In this document: positions 27,975 through 36,162 of the stretch, one piece after another
How the letters are laid out: every line of letters starts with the position of its first letter
Position numbering within the stretch: position 1 is the stretch's first letter
From: Oceanobacillus rekensis
GTDB lineage: Bacteria; Bacillota; Bacilli; Bacillales; Amphibacillaceae
Direction: 5' to 3'
DNA length: 64,000 bases
NCBI RefSeq assembly: GCF_002153375.1
Contig: NZ_MTBQ01000003.1
Coordinates: forward strand, 496,001-560,000
The notes under the pieces: generated by a model
What the model saw: only the letters and a program-made list of their open reading frames with translations
Databases searched by the model: none
What the model was told of the DNA's origin: nothing
Position numbers and translations under genes: made by a program

Positions 27975-29345
27975 ATGGTCCCTATTAACCCAAGACATTA
28001 TCCTTCATTAATGGAAGCAAGTTTATTCTTTATTCTTATCATCGGTCTGATTAGCTATTTTATTATTGGATTAGAAACAGTACCACATATACCGATATTA
28101 CTTGGTATTTTTTCTTTAATTGCTTATGGACTATTAAAAAGGATTTCCTTTAAAGATTTACAAGAAGCTATGATTTCAGGAGCAACCGCTGGAATGGGTG
28201 CAGTCTTCCTGTTCTTTCTGATTGGAATACTTATCAGTAGCTGGATCATCAGTGGTACCATTCCCACACTTATCAATACAGGCTTTTCGATTATTGGCGG
28301 TACATGGTTTTATGGAATTGTATTCGCTGTGACTGCAGTTATCGGGGTCGCACTAGGTAGTTCGTTAACGACGACTGCTACAATCGGCGTAGCATTTATT
28401 GGCATGGCAAGTGCTATGGATATCTCGCTTGCTATAACAGCTGGTGCAATTGTCTCTGGTGCTTTCTTCGGAGATAAAATGTCTCCACTGTCCGATACGA
28501 CTAATCTTGCATCAACCATTGTCGGAGTGGATTTATTTGATCATATTAAACATATTAGTTTAACAACCATTCCAGCTTTTATCATTTCATTTATTTTATT
28601 TATTTTAATTTCACCAGAACAATCTGCTTCATTCGGCCATGTTGCTGAATACCAAACAGCACTACAGTCATCTGGACTTATACATTGGGCTTCATGGATT
28701 CCATTAATTGTATTGATCATTTGTACTCTATTTAAGATTCCAGCATTTATTGCCTTAACAATCAGCAGTTTAATCGCTACTGTATCAGCGGTTTTCACGA
28801 CAAATCTGAACTGGGCTGAAATATGGACAATCTGGTTTAGTGGCTATACTGGCACAACTGAATTTGCTCCTGTAAATGAATTATTAACAAGGGGCGGTAT
28901 CAATAGTATGCTGTTTACCATTTCGCTAGTTCTTTTGGCGTTAAGCTTTGGGGGACTTTTGTTTGCGACCGGAATACTTCCAACCATGCTTACTGCTCTA
29001 CAAGAAAGGCTAAGCAAGGTTCGCTCTATTATACTTTCAACCGCTGCAACAGCAATCGGTGTGAATGTCTTAATCGGAGAACAATATTTATCCATCTTGC
29101 TGACCGGTGAAACATATAAAGGAATATATGAAAAAGCAGGACTAACGAAAAAGGCTCTCTCCAGAACATTGGAGGATGCCGGAACAGTCATCAATCCACT
29201 TGTTCCATGGAGTGTATGTGGAGTATTTATCGCAGACGTATTAGGTGTTCCCGTGCTTGAATATTTACCATTCGCATTCTTTTGCCTGCTTAGTCCACTG
29301 ATAACAATCCTATTTGGGGCAAAAACAGCAAGAATGAATAAATGA
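27975..29345 (+). CDS. NhaC-family transporter under T-box control
   Basis: A 456-residue membrane protein of about eleven spans in the NhaC Na+/H+ antiporter family. Conserved parts include GATAGMGAVFLFFLIGILI, SGAFFGDKMSPLSDTTNLAS, and the C-terminal EDAGTVINPLVPWSVCGVF. Because its leader is a T-box, it more likely moves an amino acid (tyrosine, if the specifier is UAC), possibly with sodium, than acting only in pH control. The ATG follows GAGGAGG. It ends in its own terminator. Confidence 0.85.
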   Translation: MVPINPRHYPSLMEASLFFILIIGLISYFIIGLETVPHIPILLGIFSLIAYGLLKRISFKDLQEAMISGATAGMGAVFLFFLIGILISSWIISGTIPTLINTGFSIIGGTWFYGIVFAVTAVIGVALGSSLTTTATIGVAFIGMASAMDISLAITAGAIVSGAFFGDKMSPLSDTTNLASTIVGVDLFDHIKHISLTTIPAFIISFILFILISPEQSASFGHVAEYQTALQSSGLIHWASWIPLIVLIICTLFKIPAFIALTISSLIATVSAVFTTNLNWAEIWTIWFSGYTGTTEFAPVNELLTRGGINSMLFTISLVLLALSFGGLLFATGILPTMLTALQERLSKVRSIILSTAATAIGVNVLIGEQYLSILLTGETYKGIYEKAGLTKKALSRTLEDAGTVINPLVPWSVCGVFIADVLGVPVLEYLPFAFFCLLSPLITILFGAKTARMNK

Positions 29346-29348
29346 TAG

Positions 29349-29386
29349 AAGAGCCGAGAGTTTTTTTTCTTGGCTCTCTTTTTGAT
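29349..29386 (+). terminator. Terminator of the NhaC-family gene
   Basis: AGAGCC and GGCTCT flank a T-rich loop and are followed by CTTTTTG, directly after the stop codon. Confidence 0.65.
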
Positions 29387-29492
29387 TGTGCTTGACTACT
29401 TGGACACGATAAATTACTCTTTTCCAGAAAACATGGCAATCGGGAATTCGCCTCTTTTCAAAGCTCGCACTTATGCAAACTTCCTTTACTGC

Positions 29493-29531
29493 AAAAAAAG
29501 AGAGTTCCCCTCTTAGGAAAACTCTTCCATT
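29493..29531 (-). terminator. Terminator of the BtuF-like gene
   Basis: On the minus strand AGAGTTTTCC and GGGGAACTCT enclose a short loop and run into T7. It touches the stop codon of the binding-protein gene. Confidence 0.7.
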
Positions 29532-30293
29532 TCATATAACTTCCAGTAATTTCTTCAAACCATCGAGCAACCTTGGTGACGGTCTACAAAATAGTGATTC
29601 TTCAAGTACATGAATATTGCCATTCTGTATGGCCTTCATTTCACTCCAACCGGGGCGCTTAATCACTAATTCGGGTCGCATTTTTTCTTCTTTGATACCA
29701 ACCCAGACCATACATATATGATCAGGATTTCTTGCTTTGACATCTTCCCAGTCAGTTTGATAACTTGCTACGTCTTCGGATGCAAATATATTTTCTGCAC
29801 CGGCAAGTTCGCTAATTTCTGTGAGCCAATTCACTCTTCCTGGTGTGAATACGGGCTTGGGCCACCATTCCCAATATAAGGATGGGCAAGTATCTCTTTC
29901 TGAAGCTTTTTCTTTTAAATGTGCTACCTCATTAAGAAACCTTTCCGCTTTTTTCTCACCTAACTGCTTGAGATTTAGTTCATCTCCTACAGTTCTTATA
30001 TCATCTGCTATCTCCTGTAATGAGTTGGGATTAAGAATAATGTATGGAATTCCCTTTTCTTCCATGGCCACGATATTCTTTTCCATACCTGGGACACTTA
30101 AAGATGCTAGGACGAGATCCGGCTTTAGTTTTTCCACCTTTTCCATATCGATGGAAAGGTCTGGACCAACTTTCGGCAAGCTCACTATAGATTCCGGCCA
30201 GTCTGAGAAATCATCAACACCGACCAATACATCTAATTTACCTAAATAAGCCAAGATTTCCGTATTACTCGGACAAATGGATACAACTCGCAT
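29532..30293 (-). CDS. BtuF-like cobalamin/siderophore-binding-fold protein, apparently cytosolic
   Basis: A 253-residue protein with the periplasmic-binding fold of BtuF/FecB: RVVSICPSNTEILAYLG at the very start, LKPDLVLAS, then YWEWWPKPVFTPG and EISELAGAENIF. It begins directly with the first strand and has no signal peptide or lipobox, so it should be cytosolic. No membrane or ATPase components of an importer are next to it. Such signal-less forms are often annotated as cobalamin-binding proteins; the actual ligand and role are unknown. Upstream of it on the same strand is map. Confidence 0.7.
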   Translation of the reverse strand: MRVVSICPSNTEILAYLGKLDVLVGVDDFSDWPESIVSLPKVGPDLSIDMEKVEKLKPDLVLASLSVPGMEKNIVAMEEKGIPYIILNPNSLQEIADDIRTVGDELNLKQLGEKKAERFLNEVAHLKEKASERDTCPSLYWEWWPKPVFTPGRVNWLTEISELAGAENIFASEDVASYQTDWEDVKARNPDHICMVWVGIKEEKMRPELVIKRPGWSEMKAIQNGNIHVLEESLFCRPSPRLLDGLKKLLEVI

Positions 30294-30327
30294 TGATGCC
30301 CTCTCCTCTACCCACGTATAAAGTTGA

Positions 30328-31080
30328 TTATTTATCTTGATCGGTTAAAATTAGTGGTCCTTCTTTTGTAATAACAATTTGATGTTCATATTGTGCAGAG
30401 CGTCCTTGATCGATGGTTCTTGCCGTCCAGCCATTGTCGTCCATTTGGCTTTCCCACGTACCTTCATTAATCATAGGTTCAATTGTAATAACCATGCCTT
30501 CTTTCAAGCGCAACCCTTTATTCGGCAATCCAAAATGTGGAATATGTGGTTCTTCATGGATGGTTGGTCCAATTCCATGTCCTGTAAAATCACGTACAAC
30601 GGAGAAACCTTCCGCTTCCGCATAAACTTGGATAGCATGACCAATATCCCCGATTCTGTTTCCAAGCTTTGCTTGCTCGATTCCTTTGTAGAGAGCAGTA
30701 TTAGTTACATCCATCAATCGTTTGCCAACAGCATCAACATTTCCTACAGCATATGTCCAAGCAGAATCTGCCAACCCACCGCGAAGGTTAACGACCATAT
30801 CGATTGTAACGATATCCCCATCTTTTAACTTCTCATCCGTCGGAAAGCCATGGCAAATCTCATCATTGACTGATGCGCAAATTGCATACGGGTATCCACT
30901 ATATCCCTTTTGTTCCGGTGTTGCACCATGTTTGGCCATAAAATCTTCGGCAAATGTATCAATTTCCATTGTCGAGATTCCAGGTTTAATTATTTTAGCT
31001 ATTTCTTTATGACATGCAACAAGAATATCACTTGCTTCCTGCATTTGTTCAATTTCACGTTTACTTTTTCTTGTAATCAT
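30328..31080 (-). CDS. map: Type I methionine aminopeptidase
   Basis: Removes the initiator Met from new proteins. The 250-residue enzyme has the five metal ligands in their usual contexts: Asp in TIDMVVN, Asp in GGLADSAWT, His in GHGIG, Glu in TIEPM and Glu in QYEHQI. The sequence resembles the B. subtilis paralogue YflG (MapB) rather than the map of the ribosomal-protein cluster. It lies 34 bases upstream of the BtuF-like gene in the same direction, so they may be co-transcribed. Confidence 0.93.
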   Translation of the reverse strand: MITRKSKREIEQMQEASDILVACHKEIAKIIKPGISTMEIDTFAEDFMAKHGATPEQKGYSGYPYAICASVNDEICHGFPTDEKLKDGDIVTIDMVVNLRGGLADSAWTYAVGNVDAVGKRLMDVTNTALYKGIEQAKLGNRIGDIGHAIQVYAEAEGFSVVRDFTGHGIGPTIHEEPHIPHFGLPNKGLRLKEGMVITIEPMINEGTWESQMDDNGWTARTIDQGRSAQYEHQIVITKEGPLILTDQDK

Positions 31081-31384
31081 CGGGTAAACTTCCTTTCTAT
31101 GTGGTAAAAACTCTGCTATATTATTCGTATTTTAATTTACCACTTTATATATCAATTAAATACTTTAATTAAATACATTAATTAGTGAAATATCCAAAAT
31201 AAAGTGTATCATAAAAAACTGTTAAATTCAGTAATGGAACACTTCAAAACAGAAAACCTAAAATTCATTTTACATTAGACTTAAGTTTAACCATATATGT
31301 AATTTTTACAGGTAAAGGAATAATTATATGACAATGAAAAAAATGCAGCGGATTAGCGCTGCATTCTTATTTTCTAGGCAATTA
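31081..31384. other. AT-rich intergenic region upstream of map
   Basis: Very AT-rich (many ATTAAATA-like runs) with no gene and no recognisable riboswitch. It contains the ribosome binding site and presumably the promoter of map, which reads leftwards. Repeat family B copy 3 begins at its right end. Confidence 0.3.
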
Positions 31385-31468
31385 GGAAAGTATAAGTACT
31401 TTCTTAACTGCTAAGTGTGGCTAGTTTGTCACTTAAAAGCTCGGTGACAATCTTAGTGTTCTAACAGT
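31385..31468 (-). repeat. Family B short repeat, copy 3 (inverted), covering a stop codon
   Basis: Inverted relative to copies 1 and 2. It shows TTTCTTAACTGCTAAGTG, then TTGTCACTTAAAAGCTCGG and GTGACAATCTTAGTGTTCTAA. Its right end contains the TAG stop of the YjcZ-type gene (31461-31463). The central TTGTCAC/GTGACAA palindrome is intact and could act as that gene's transcript-end hairpin. Confidence 0.65.
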
Positions 31469-31586
31469 ATCCGCCACCACCGTAACCGCCATCTGTATAT
31501 GCTGTTCCGATGATAATTAATAAGATGAATAACACAACCAGCAATGCGAAACCGCTGGATCCGAAACTTCCTCCGTCTTTACTCAT
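31461..31586 (-). CDS. YjcZ-family small sporulation-type peptide
   Basis: A 41-residue peptide: an N terminus rich in Gly and Ser (MSKDGGSFGSSG), a single hydrophobic helix at about residues 13-29, then TDGGYGGGGYC. This architecture is that of the YjcZ family of small Bacillaceae proteins, often sporulation-related (compare SscA). A GAGGGGA site precedes the ATG. The stop codon lies within a family B repeat. Confidence 0.8.
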   Translation of the reverse strand: MSKDGGSFGSSGFALLVVLFILLIIIGTAYTDGGYGGGGYC

Positions 31587-31669
31587 TCTTTCCCCTCCTC
31601 AATTCTTTAGACTACTTTACTTTATGCAATCCATCTGAATTGGGAAGGGCTAATTGCTCAGTTTTTAGA

Positions 31670-32425
31670 CTACAGATAATCTTTTACATTGTAAATTTTG
31701 CCACTATTTATATCGGTATCGACTAGAATATCGATCAGAACACCACCAACAAGCTCTGTACTTTTTAGTAAATTATTTTCTTTGTACCCTTGAAACGTTT
31801 CCAACTGTAAAAACTCTGACTTGGTACTGGACCGAATCTTTTTCTGCATTTCCGTATCCATAATTCCTGGACTGAAAGCAATTATTTTATGATCCGTTTT
31901 CAATTCCTCTTGCTCGAGTGCAACCGTTTTTGTATACATATTCATACTTGCCTTTGTTGTACAATATGCACTCCATCCATACATTGGTGATTCTGCAGCA
32001 CCAGATGTAACAATTGCACATATGAGCGGAATTTCTTTTTCAGTCGCTTTATCCAGAAAATAATTAGTGAGCACCATTGGGGCAATTGTATTTATATGAA
32101 CATGGCTTTTCAGTTCGTTAGCTTGTATGTGCATCGATTGCTTAACTGGCTCTACAACTCCTGCATTGTTAACCAAATAAATAGTATTCGTCTCTTCAGA
32201 AAAAACGATATCAGCTACTTCTTCACATACCTGTTCCAGTGATTCAATTTTCTCAAGGTCACAAGGAATATGTTTAAATATCGCATTATTCTCTTTGGCT
32301 ATTACGGAAAGATAGTCATTATTACTCCGGGACAAACCAACGACATGAACACCGGATTCCAAAAACAGCTTTGCAATCGATTCGCCAAGTCCCTTGGAAG
32401 ATCCTGTTATGATGGCATATTTCAT
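31670..32425 (-). CDS. Short-chain dehydrogenase, YueD/benzil-reductase-like
   Basis: A 251-residue classical SDR, NADP-dependent by type. Cofactor motif TGSSKGLGES near residue 8, NNAG near 90, a catalytic Ser in VTSGAAE, and YxxxK in YCTTKAS. The sequence resembles YueD, an (S)-benzoin-forming benzil reductase of B. subtilis. The physiological substrate is unknown. Single gene. Confidence 0.82.
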   Translation of the reverse strand: MKYAIITGSSKGLGESIAKLFLESGVHVVGLSRSNNDYLSVIAKENNAIFKHIPCDLEKIESLEQVCEEVADIVFSEETNTIYLVNNAGVVEPVKQSMHIQANELKSHVHINTIAPMVLTNYFLDKATEKEIPLICAIVTSGAAESPMYGWSAYCTTKASMNMYTKTVALEQEELKTDHKIIAFSPGIMDTEMQKKIRSSTKSEFLQLETFQGYKENNLLKSTELVGGVLIDILVDTDINSGKIYNVKDYL

Positions 32426-32564
32426 TTCATTAAACCCCCTGTTCTAATTTTACAGTTTTCCTAAATAGTTATTATGTAAAATACCCCGAATCCGATTTAC
32501 AGAAACGGGGGTGATGCCATTAATGAAGCATTATTAGAGAAATAGCTATCCAACTAGCGAAGCT

Positions 32565-33932
32565 TTATTTCTTTACCTCATCCCAATAATATACAAGTGT
32601 TTCCATACCCTTATCAAAACTATCCAATGGAAAACTCTCATTTGGAGAATGCAAGCGGTCATCAGGTGTGCCGAAGCCCAACAAAACTATTGGGATGTCA
32701 TAGATTGCTTCAATCCACTCTACTACAGGTATAGAGCCGCCCATACGAAGGTAGACTGTTTCTTTGCCGAATGCTTTTGTATAGCTTGACGCAGCTTTCT
32801 TTATCAGTGGATGTGTTGGTTCAACTTTATATGCTTTAGCCGAAAGTTTTTCCTTTTTTACATCCACGGTGACTCCAGTTGGCACTACGTTATTAACATG
32901 GTCTTCCAATAACTTCTGGACTTTTTCTGGATCCTGTCCTGGTACAAGACGGCAGGTTATTTTTGCGGTTGCTGAAGAGGGGATAATTGTTTTTGTTCCT
33001 TCCCCCTGATAACCACCATAAATTCCGTTTATTTCAAATGTTGGTCGGCCCATTGTATGTTCTTTGGCTGTATATCCCTCTTCTGAAACAGTTTCCGGTA
33101 TTCCAGTCGTTTCTAAAAAGTCTTCACCAGGTGCCTGCTCCATGAGCTTTCTTTCCGCATCTGTCAATGGTTCCACATCATCATAAAATCCATCTACCGT
33201 AACAACTTCATTTTCATTTTTCATGGAAGCAAGGATATGACTAAGTGCCATGATTGGATTCCTTACAGCTCCACCATACATCCCTGAATGAAGGTCATGG
33301 TCTGGTCCATTAACAGTGATTTCGATACCAGTAAAGCCTTTCAAACCATATAGAATTGTTGGCTGATTCTTTTCAGCCATACCAGAATCAGATATTACTG
33401 CGAAATCAGCTTGGAACTGCTCCTTTTTCTCGTGAAGAATATCGTACAGATTTTCACTGCCAATCTCTTCTTCCCCTTCAATACATACTTTTACATTGAT
33501 TGGGATTGCTCCTTCTGTTTTCATGTATGCTTCAAAGACTGCCAGGTGCATGAAAACCTGCCCTTTATCATCGCTGGAACCACGTGCAAAAAGTCTTCCA
33601 TCTCTTACTTCCGGCTTGAATGGGTCGCTATCCCATAAATCAATCGGATCTACTGGTTGCACATCATAGTGACCATAGAAAAGTACTGTTGGTGCGTCCA
33701 TTCCTGCTCCATTATATTCCGCATAGACGAGTGGATGTCCGTTTGTTTCCTGCTTTTCCACTTTGTCAAAGTTAATATCGGTTAAATATGTAACGATAAA
33801 ATCTGCTGCGCTATGGACATCATCTTTATATTGGCTATCGGTGCTAACACTTGGAATAGCAAGGAATTCATTCAGCTTTCCAAGTAAACGTTCTCGATTA
33901 TCCTTAATATAATGCAGCGCTTTTTCGCTCAT
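32565..33932 (-). CDS. M20-family dipeptidase
   Basis: A 455-residue cytosolic zinc dipeptidase of the carnosinase/CNDP2-like M20 group. Metal motifs: YGHYDVQPVD, GSSDDKGQ, EGEEEIGS, ISDSGM, and a C-terminal LHSPNE. The lid domain occupies about residues 190-350, with DHDLHSGMYGGAV. It hydrolyses dipeptides for amino-acid reuse. Start ATG 33932 follows GGAGG. Confidence 0.9.
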   Translation of the reverse strand: MSEKALHYIKDNRERLLGKLNEFLAIPSVSTDSQYKDDVHSAADFIVTYLTDINFDKVEKQETNGHPLVYAEYNGAGMDAPTVLFYGHYDVQPVDPIDLWDSDPFKPEVRDGRLFARGSSDDKGQVFMHLAVFEAYMKTEGAIPINVKVCIEGEEEIGSENLYDILHEKKEQFQADFAVISDSGMAEKNQPTILYGLKGFTGIEITVNGPDHDLHSGMYGGAVRNPIMALSHILASMKNENEVVTVDGFYDDVEPLTDAERKLMEQAPGEDFLETTGIPETVSEEGYTAKEHTMGRPTFEINGIYGGYQGEGTKTIIPSSATAKITCRLVPGQDPEKVQKLLEDHVNNVVPTGVTVDVKKEKLSAKAYKVEPTHPLIKKAASSYTKAFGKETVYLRMGGSIPVVEWIEAIYDIPIVLLGFGTPDDRLHSPNESFPLDSFDKGMETLVYYWDEVKK

Positions 33933-34012
33933 GATACATACCTCCAGTTTCTTTGCATAATAAAATTTTAGAAAACAATCCTACTAATCGACTGCCTAAG
34001 TTATATCATTTA

Positions 34013-34474
34013 TTAAAAAACTTCACGCCATTCTTCTTTTCGATTCAGCATTTCTTCTGCGATTTCTTTGGCACCTTCCAGGCTGTGGTTTGCAGCCCAT
34101 CCGCATTGGACCTCATTACACGCAGGAACTTCCTCGGCTGTTAAAACATCATTTAATGTTTTCTCCAATATAACAAGGACATCGTCAAAATCTTCATGGT
34201 TAAGGAGCGATAAATAAAATCCTGTTTGACACCCCATCGGACCAATATCCAATACAGAATCCGTATGATTTCGGATATGTTCTGCCATCATATGTTCCAG
34301 TGAATGCAGACCAGCCATTTCCATATGTTCTTTATTCGGCTGCTTAAAACGGATATCGTATTTATATACCTTATCCCCATTGGATCCCTCTGTTACACCA
34401 ACCAAACGTACATATGGTGCTTTTACTTTTGTATGATCAAGGTTAAAGCTTTCAACATTCATTTTTTTTGTCAT
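34013..34474 (-). CDS. luxS: S-ribosylhomocysteine lyase LuxS
   Basis: Converts S-ribosylhomocysteine to homocysteine and the AI-2 precursor DPD in the activated methyl cycle. The 153-residue enzyme has the metal-site HSLEH and a conserved CNEVQCGW Cys, plus [10 protein letters not shown] with the catalytic Cys. The start is corrected to ATG 34474, with GAGGAGAG just upstream; the frame from 34492 includes that site. Single gene; repeat copy 5 lies upstream. Confidence 0.95.
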   Translation of the reverse strand: MTKKMNVESFNLDHTKVKAPYVRLVGVTEGSNGDKVYKYDIRFKQPNKEHMEMAGLHSLEHMMAEHIRNHTDSVLDIGPMGCQTGFYLSLLNHEDFDDVLVILEKTLNDVLTAEEVPACNEVQCGWAANHSLEGAKEIAEEMLNRKEEWREVF

Positions 34475-34531
34475 AATTAAATCTCTCCTCATTTGGCTTA
34501 TTTTTGTCTGTAAGAAACAAAGTCAGTCATT

Positions 34532-34985
34532 TGATTAGGCTATTTTCGCATGGTTTTCTATTACCAGGCCCCACAGCCCGAGATAAACTGCAATATAACT
34601 TCTGCTTGCTATAAGTAGGTGCTATTATCGCCGTCCGGGATTGCTGTGGGCGGATGCGCACCTTAGGGCACGGCCTCAGCCCACCGAAGAGAAAACCACT
34701 CTTTGCTGTCTTCGGACACATGCTGTTTCCGAAGGAGTCACGCCCACAACGATGCCGGACTGGTGAAGTTGTAGGATGCTTTTTAGCTATTAGCAAGTCT
34801 AGTCATTGTCAGCAACCTTCTAACCAGCTCTGGGAAATATACGGAGACTCCTGCGGGAAAAGAGGCATAGGTAAGACCCTGAAATGCGTTAGAATGAAGG
34901 GGCTCACCAGCCGCCCTAAGGTGCGTAAAGTATATCTCCCAGAGCGGTCGCCGAAGCTTACTTCCGTCATAGTTTATATAAGCTG
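34532..34985 (-). repeat. Family A interspersed repeat, copy 5 (inverted, near complete)
   Basis: An inverted copy fills the 600-base gap between luxS and the spore lipoprotein gene. From the left: an outer arm with TTAGGCTATTTTCGCAT (shared with 62098), then GCCCGAGATAAACTGC. The second module follows at about 34630-34770 (CCGTCCGGGATTGCTGTGGG through CCGGACTGG), and then the first at about 34835-34955 (CCAGCTCTGGGAAATATACG through GAGCGGTCGCCGAAGC). Frames 34527-34796 and 34654-34986 are artefacts. A terminator follows 80 bases later. Confidence 0.8.
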
Positions 34986-35065
34986 AAAGGTCAACAATGT
35001 ATACGAAAAGAGCCTTTGATTAAATGATACATCAAATCGGTACTTTTCAAAAGTATTCTCTATTA

Positions 35066-35103
35066 TAGAAAAAACGAGTGCTTCGGGGAGCACTCGTTTT
35101 TTA
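35066..35103 (-). terminator. Terminator of the YhcN/YlaJ-type gene
   Basis: AAAAAACGAGTGC and GCACTCGTTTTTT form a strong symmetrical hairpin, directly after the stop codon on the minus strand. Confidence 0.85.
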
Positions 35104-35107
35104 TCCA

Positions 35108-35728
35108 TTAGTTATTTTGTGGGAAGATACGTTGAATCATATTGCCCATTTGATCAAAAAAACCTTCAATTGGTTCGCCATTGTTCATATCATCAACATA
35201 ATTATTCGTTAAATCAATAAAATCAGGGTTCGATGAGACGTATACATTTTCAATATTGTTGTCTACCGATCTTACTATGTCACCAATTTTTTGCTTCGTT
35301 TCTTCGTTGACTTCTTCTTCACCGTCTCCATTATTCTGTCTATTTTGGTTTTGATCGTTTTTATTATCAATGCTTGCAGCTACATATGCATTATTATCCG
35401 TGGTTAGCACTTGTACACGGTCTACATCCTTAATTTCAGAAGTTATACGCTCTGCCGCTTCTTCTGATACATCGTATTGGTTATTACGATTCTCATCGTT
35501 CACGTTCGTACCACGGTTCTGCATTTGGTCAGCATCCCGATCCATCGTATTGTTACGAACTCCTGTTAGTCCATCACCAGTATTATTATGATTATTGTTA
35601 TACCTGGTTTGCTCCGCATTGTCGTTCCCATTTGTACCTGCATCTTGTAATCCAGTTTCATCAGTATTCTGACATGCAACCAAAGTCAGAAAAAGTACTG
35701 CAAAAATGCTCATCAATTTGTATTTCAT
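35108..35728 (-). CDS. YhcN/YlaJ-family spore lipoprotein
   Basis: A 206-residue lipoprotein: signal peptide with lipobox LVAC ending at Cys19, then a low-complexity Asn/Asp/Gln-rich linker to about residue 80. The YhcN/YlaJ domain follows (ERITSEIKDVDRVQVLTTDNNAYVAASID, then IGDIVRSVDNNIENVYVSSNPDF). Relatives are found in spore membranes and affect germination or outgrowth. Single gene with a strong terminator. Confidence 0.85.
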   Translation of the reverse strand: MKYKLMSIFAVLFLTLVACQNTDETGLQDAGTNGNDNAEQTRYNNNHNNTGDGLTGVRNNTMDRDADQMQNRGTNVNDENRNNQYDVSEEAAERITSEIKDVDRVQVLTTDNNAYVAASIDNKNDQNQNRQNNGDGEEEVNEETKQKIGDIVRSVDNNIENVYVSSNPDFIDLTNNYVDDMNNGEPIEGFFDQMGNMIQRIFPQNN

Positions 35729-35896
35729 TGTTTATTCCTCCTTACGTGTTTGGTTTTATTATGTAACGGAGATTAAATACTATTCGTACTTGAGGAAACC
35801 CTTATATTGGTATTCACACCATAAATGTTGCCAACATTATATATAGAAAGCAGGAAAACATAACTAATGACCCTTGACAATCAAGGAGGAGTAATA

Positions 35897-36130
35897 ATGA
35901 TTCTGGACTACGACAAAGCACTTTACTATACGTTATGGGGACAATGGGATGATCTATTGGTATTAATGGTACGGACAAAAGATGATTTACTTTCTAAGAA
36001 AATCGAACGTTTTCTGAATGATTATCACTACTCATTGGACCAAACAAAAGTAGTTGATTCCCATGATACACTGCTGTACTACCTGGACCATGCGATGAAA
36101 TACAATCCGCCTTTAGTAGAAGAAATATAA
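35897..36130 (+). CDS. YhdB-like small protein
   Basis: A 77-residue soluble protein with DYDKALYYTLWGQWDDLLVLM near the start, resembling the YhdB-like family of Bacillaceae. ATG 35897 is preceded by AAGGAGGAG; the frame from 35867 includes that site. The function is unknown. It converges with rsgI and shares a bidirectional terminator with it. Confidence 0.65.
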   Translation: MILDYDKALYYTLWGQWDDLLVLMVRTKDDLLSKKIERFLNDYHYSLDQTKVVDSHDTLLYYLDHAMKYNPPLVEEI

Positions 36131-36132
36131 AA

Positions 36133-36162
36133 ATGGAAAAGCACATATATGTGCTTTTCCAT
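36133..36162. terminator. Bidirectional terminator between the YhdB-like gene and rsgI
   Basis: A perfect 30-base palindrome with arms ATGGAAAAGCACATA and TATGTGCTTTTCCAT. It lies between two convergent stop codons. Confidence 0.75.

Noticed and set aside
29424-29492. Fourth family B copy
   Set aside because: Some blocks (AGAAAACATGG, CACTTATGCA, ACTGCAAAAA) resemble the family in order, but the central hairpin is missing, so I left it out of the feature list.
34527-34986. Two overlapping frames on opposite strands
   Set aside because: Both read through family A copy 5, whose GC-rich palindromes lack stops by chance.
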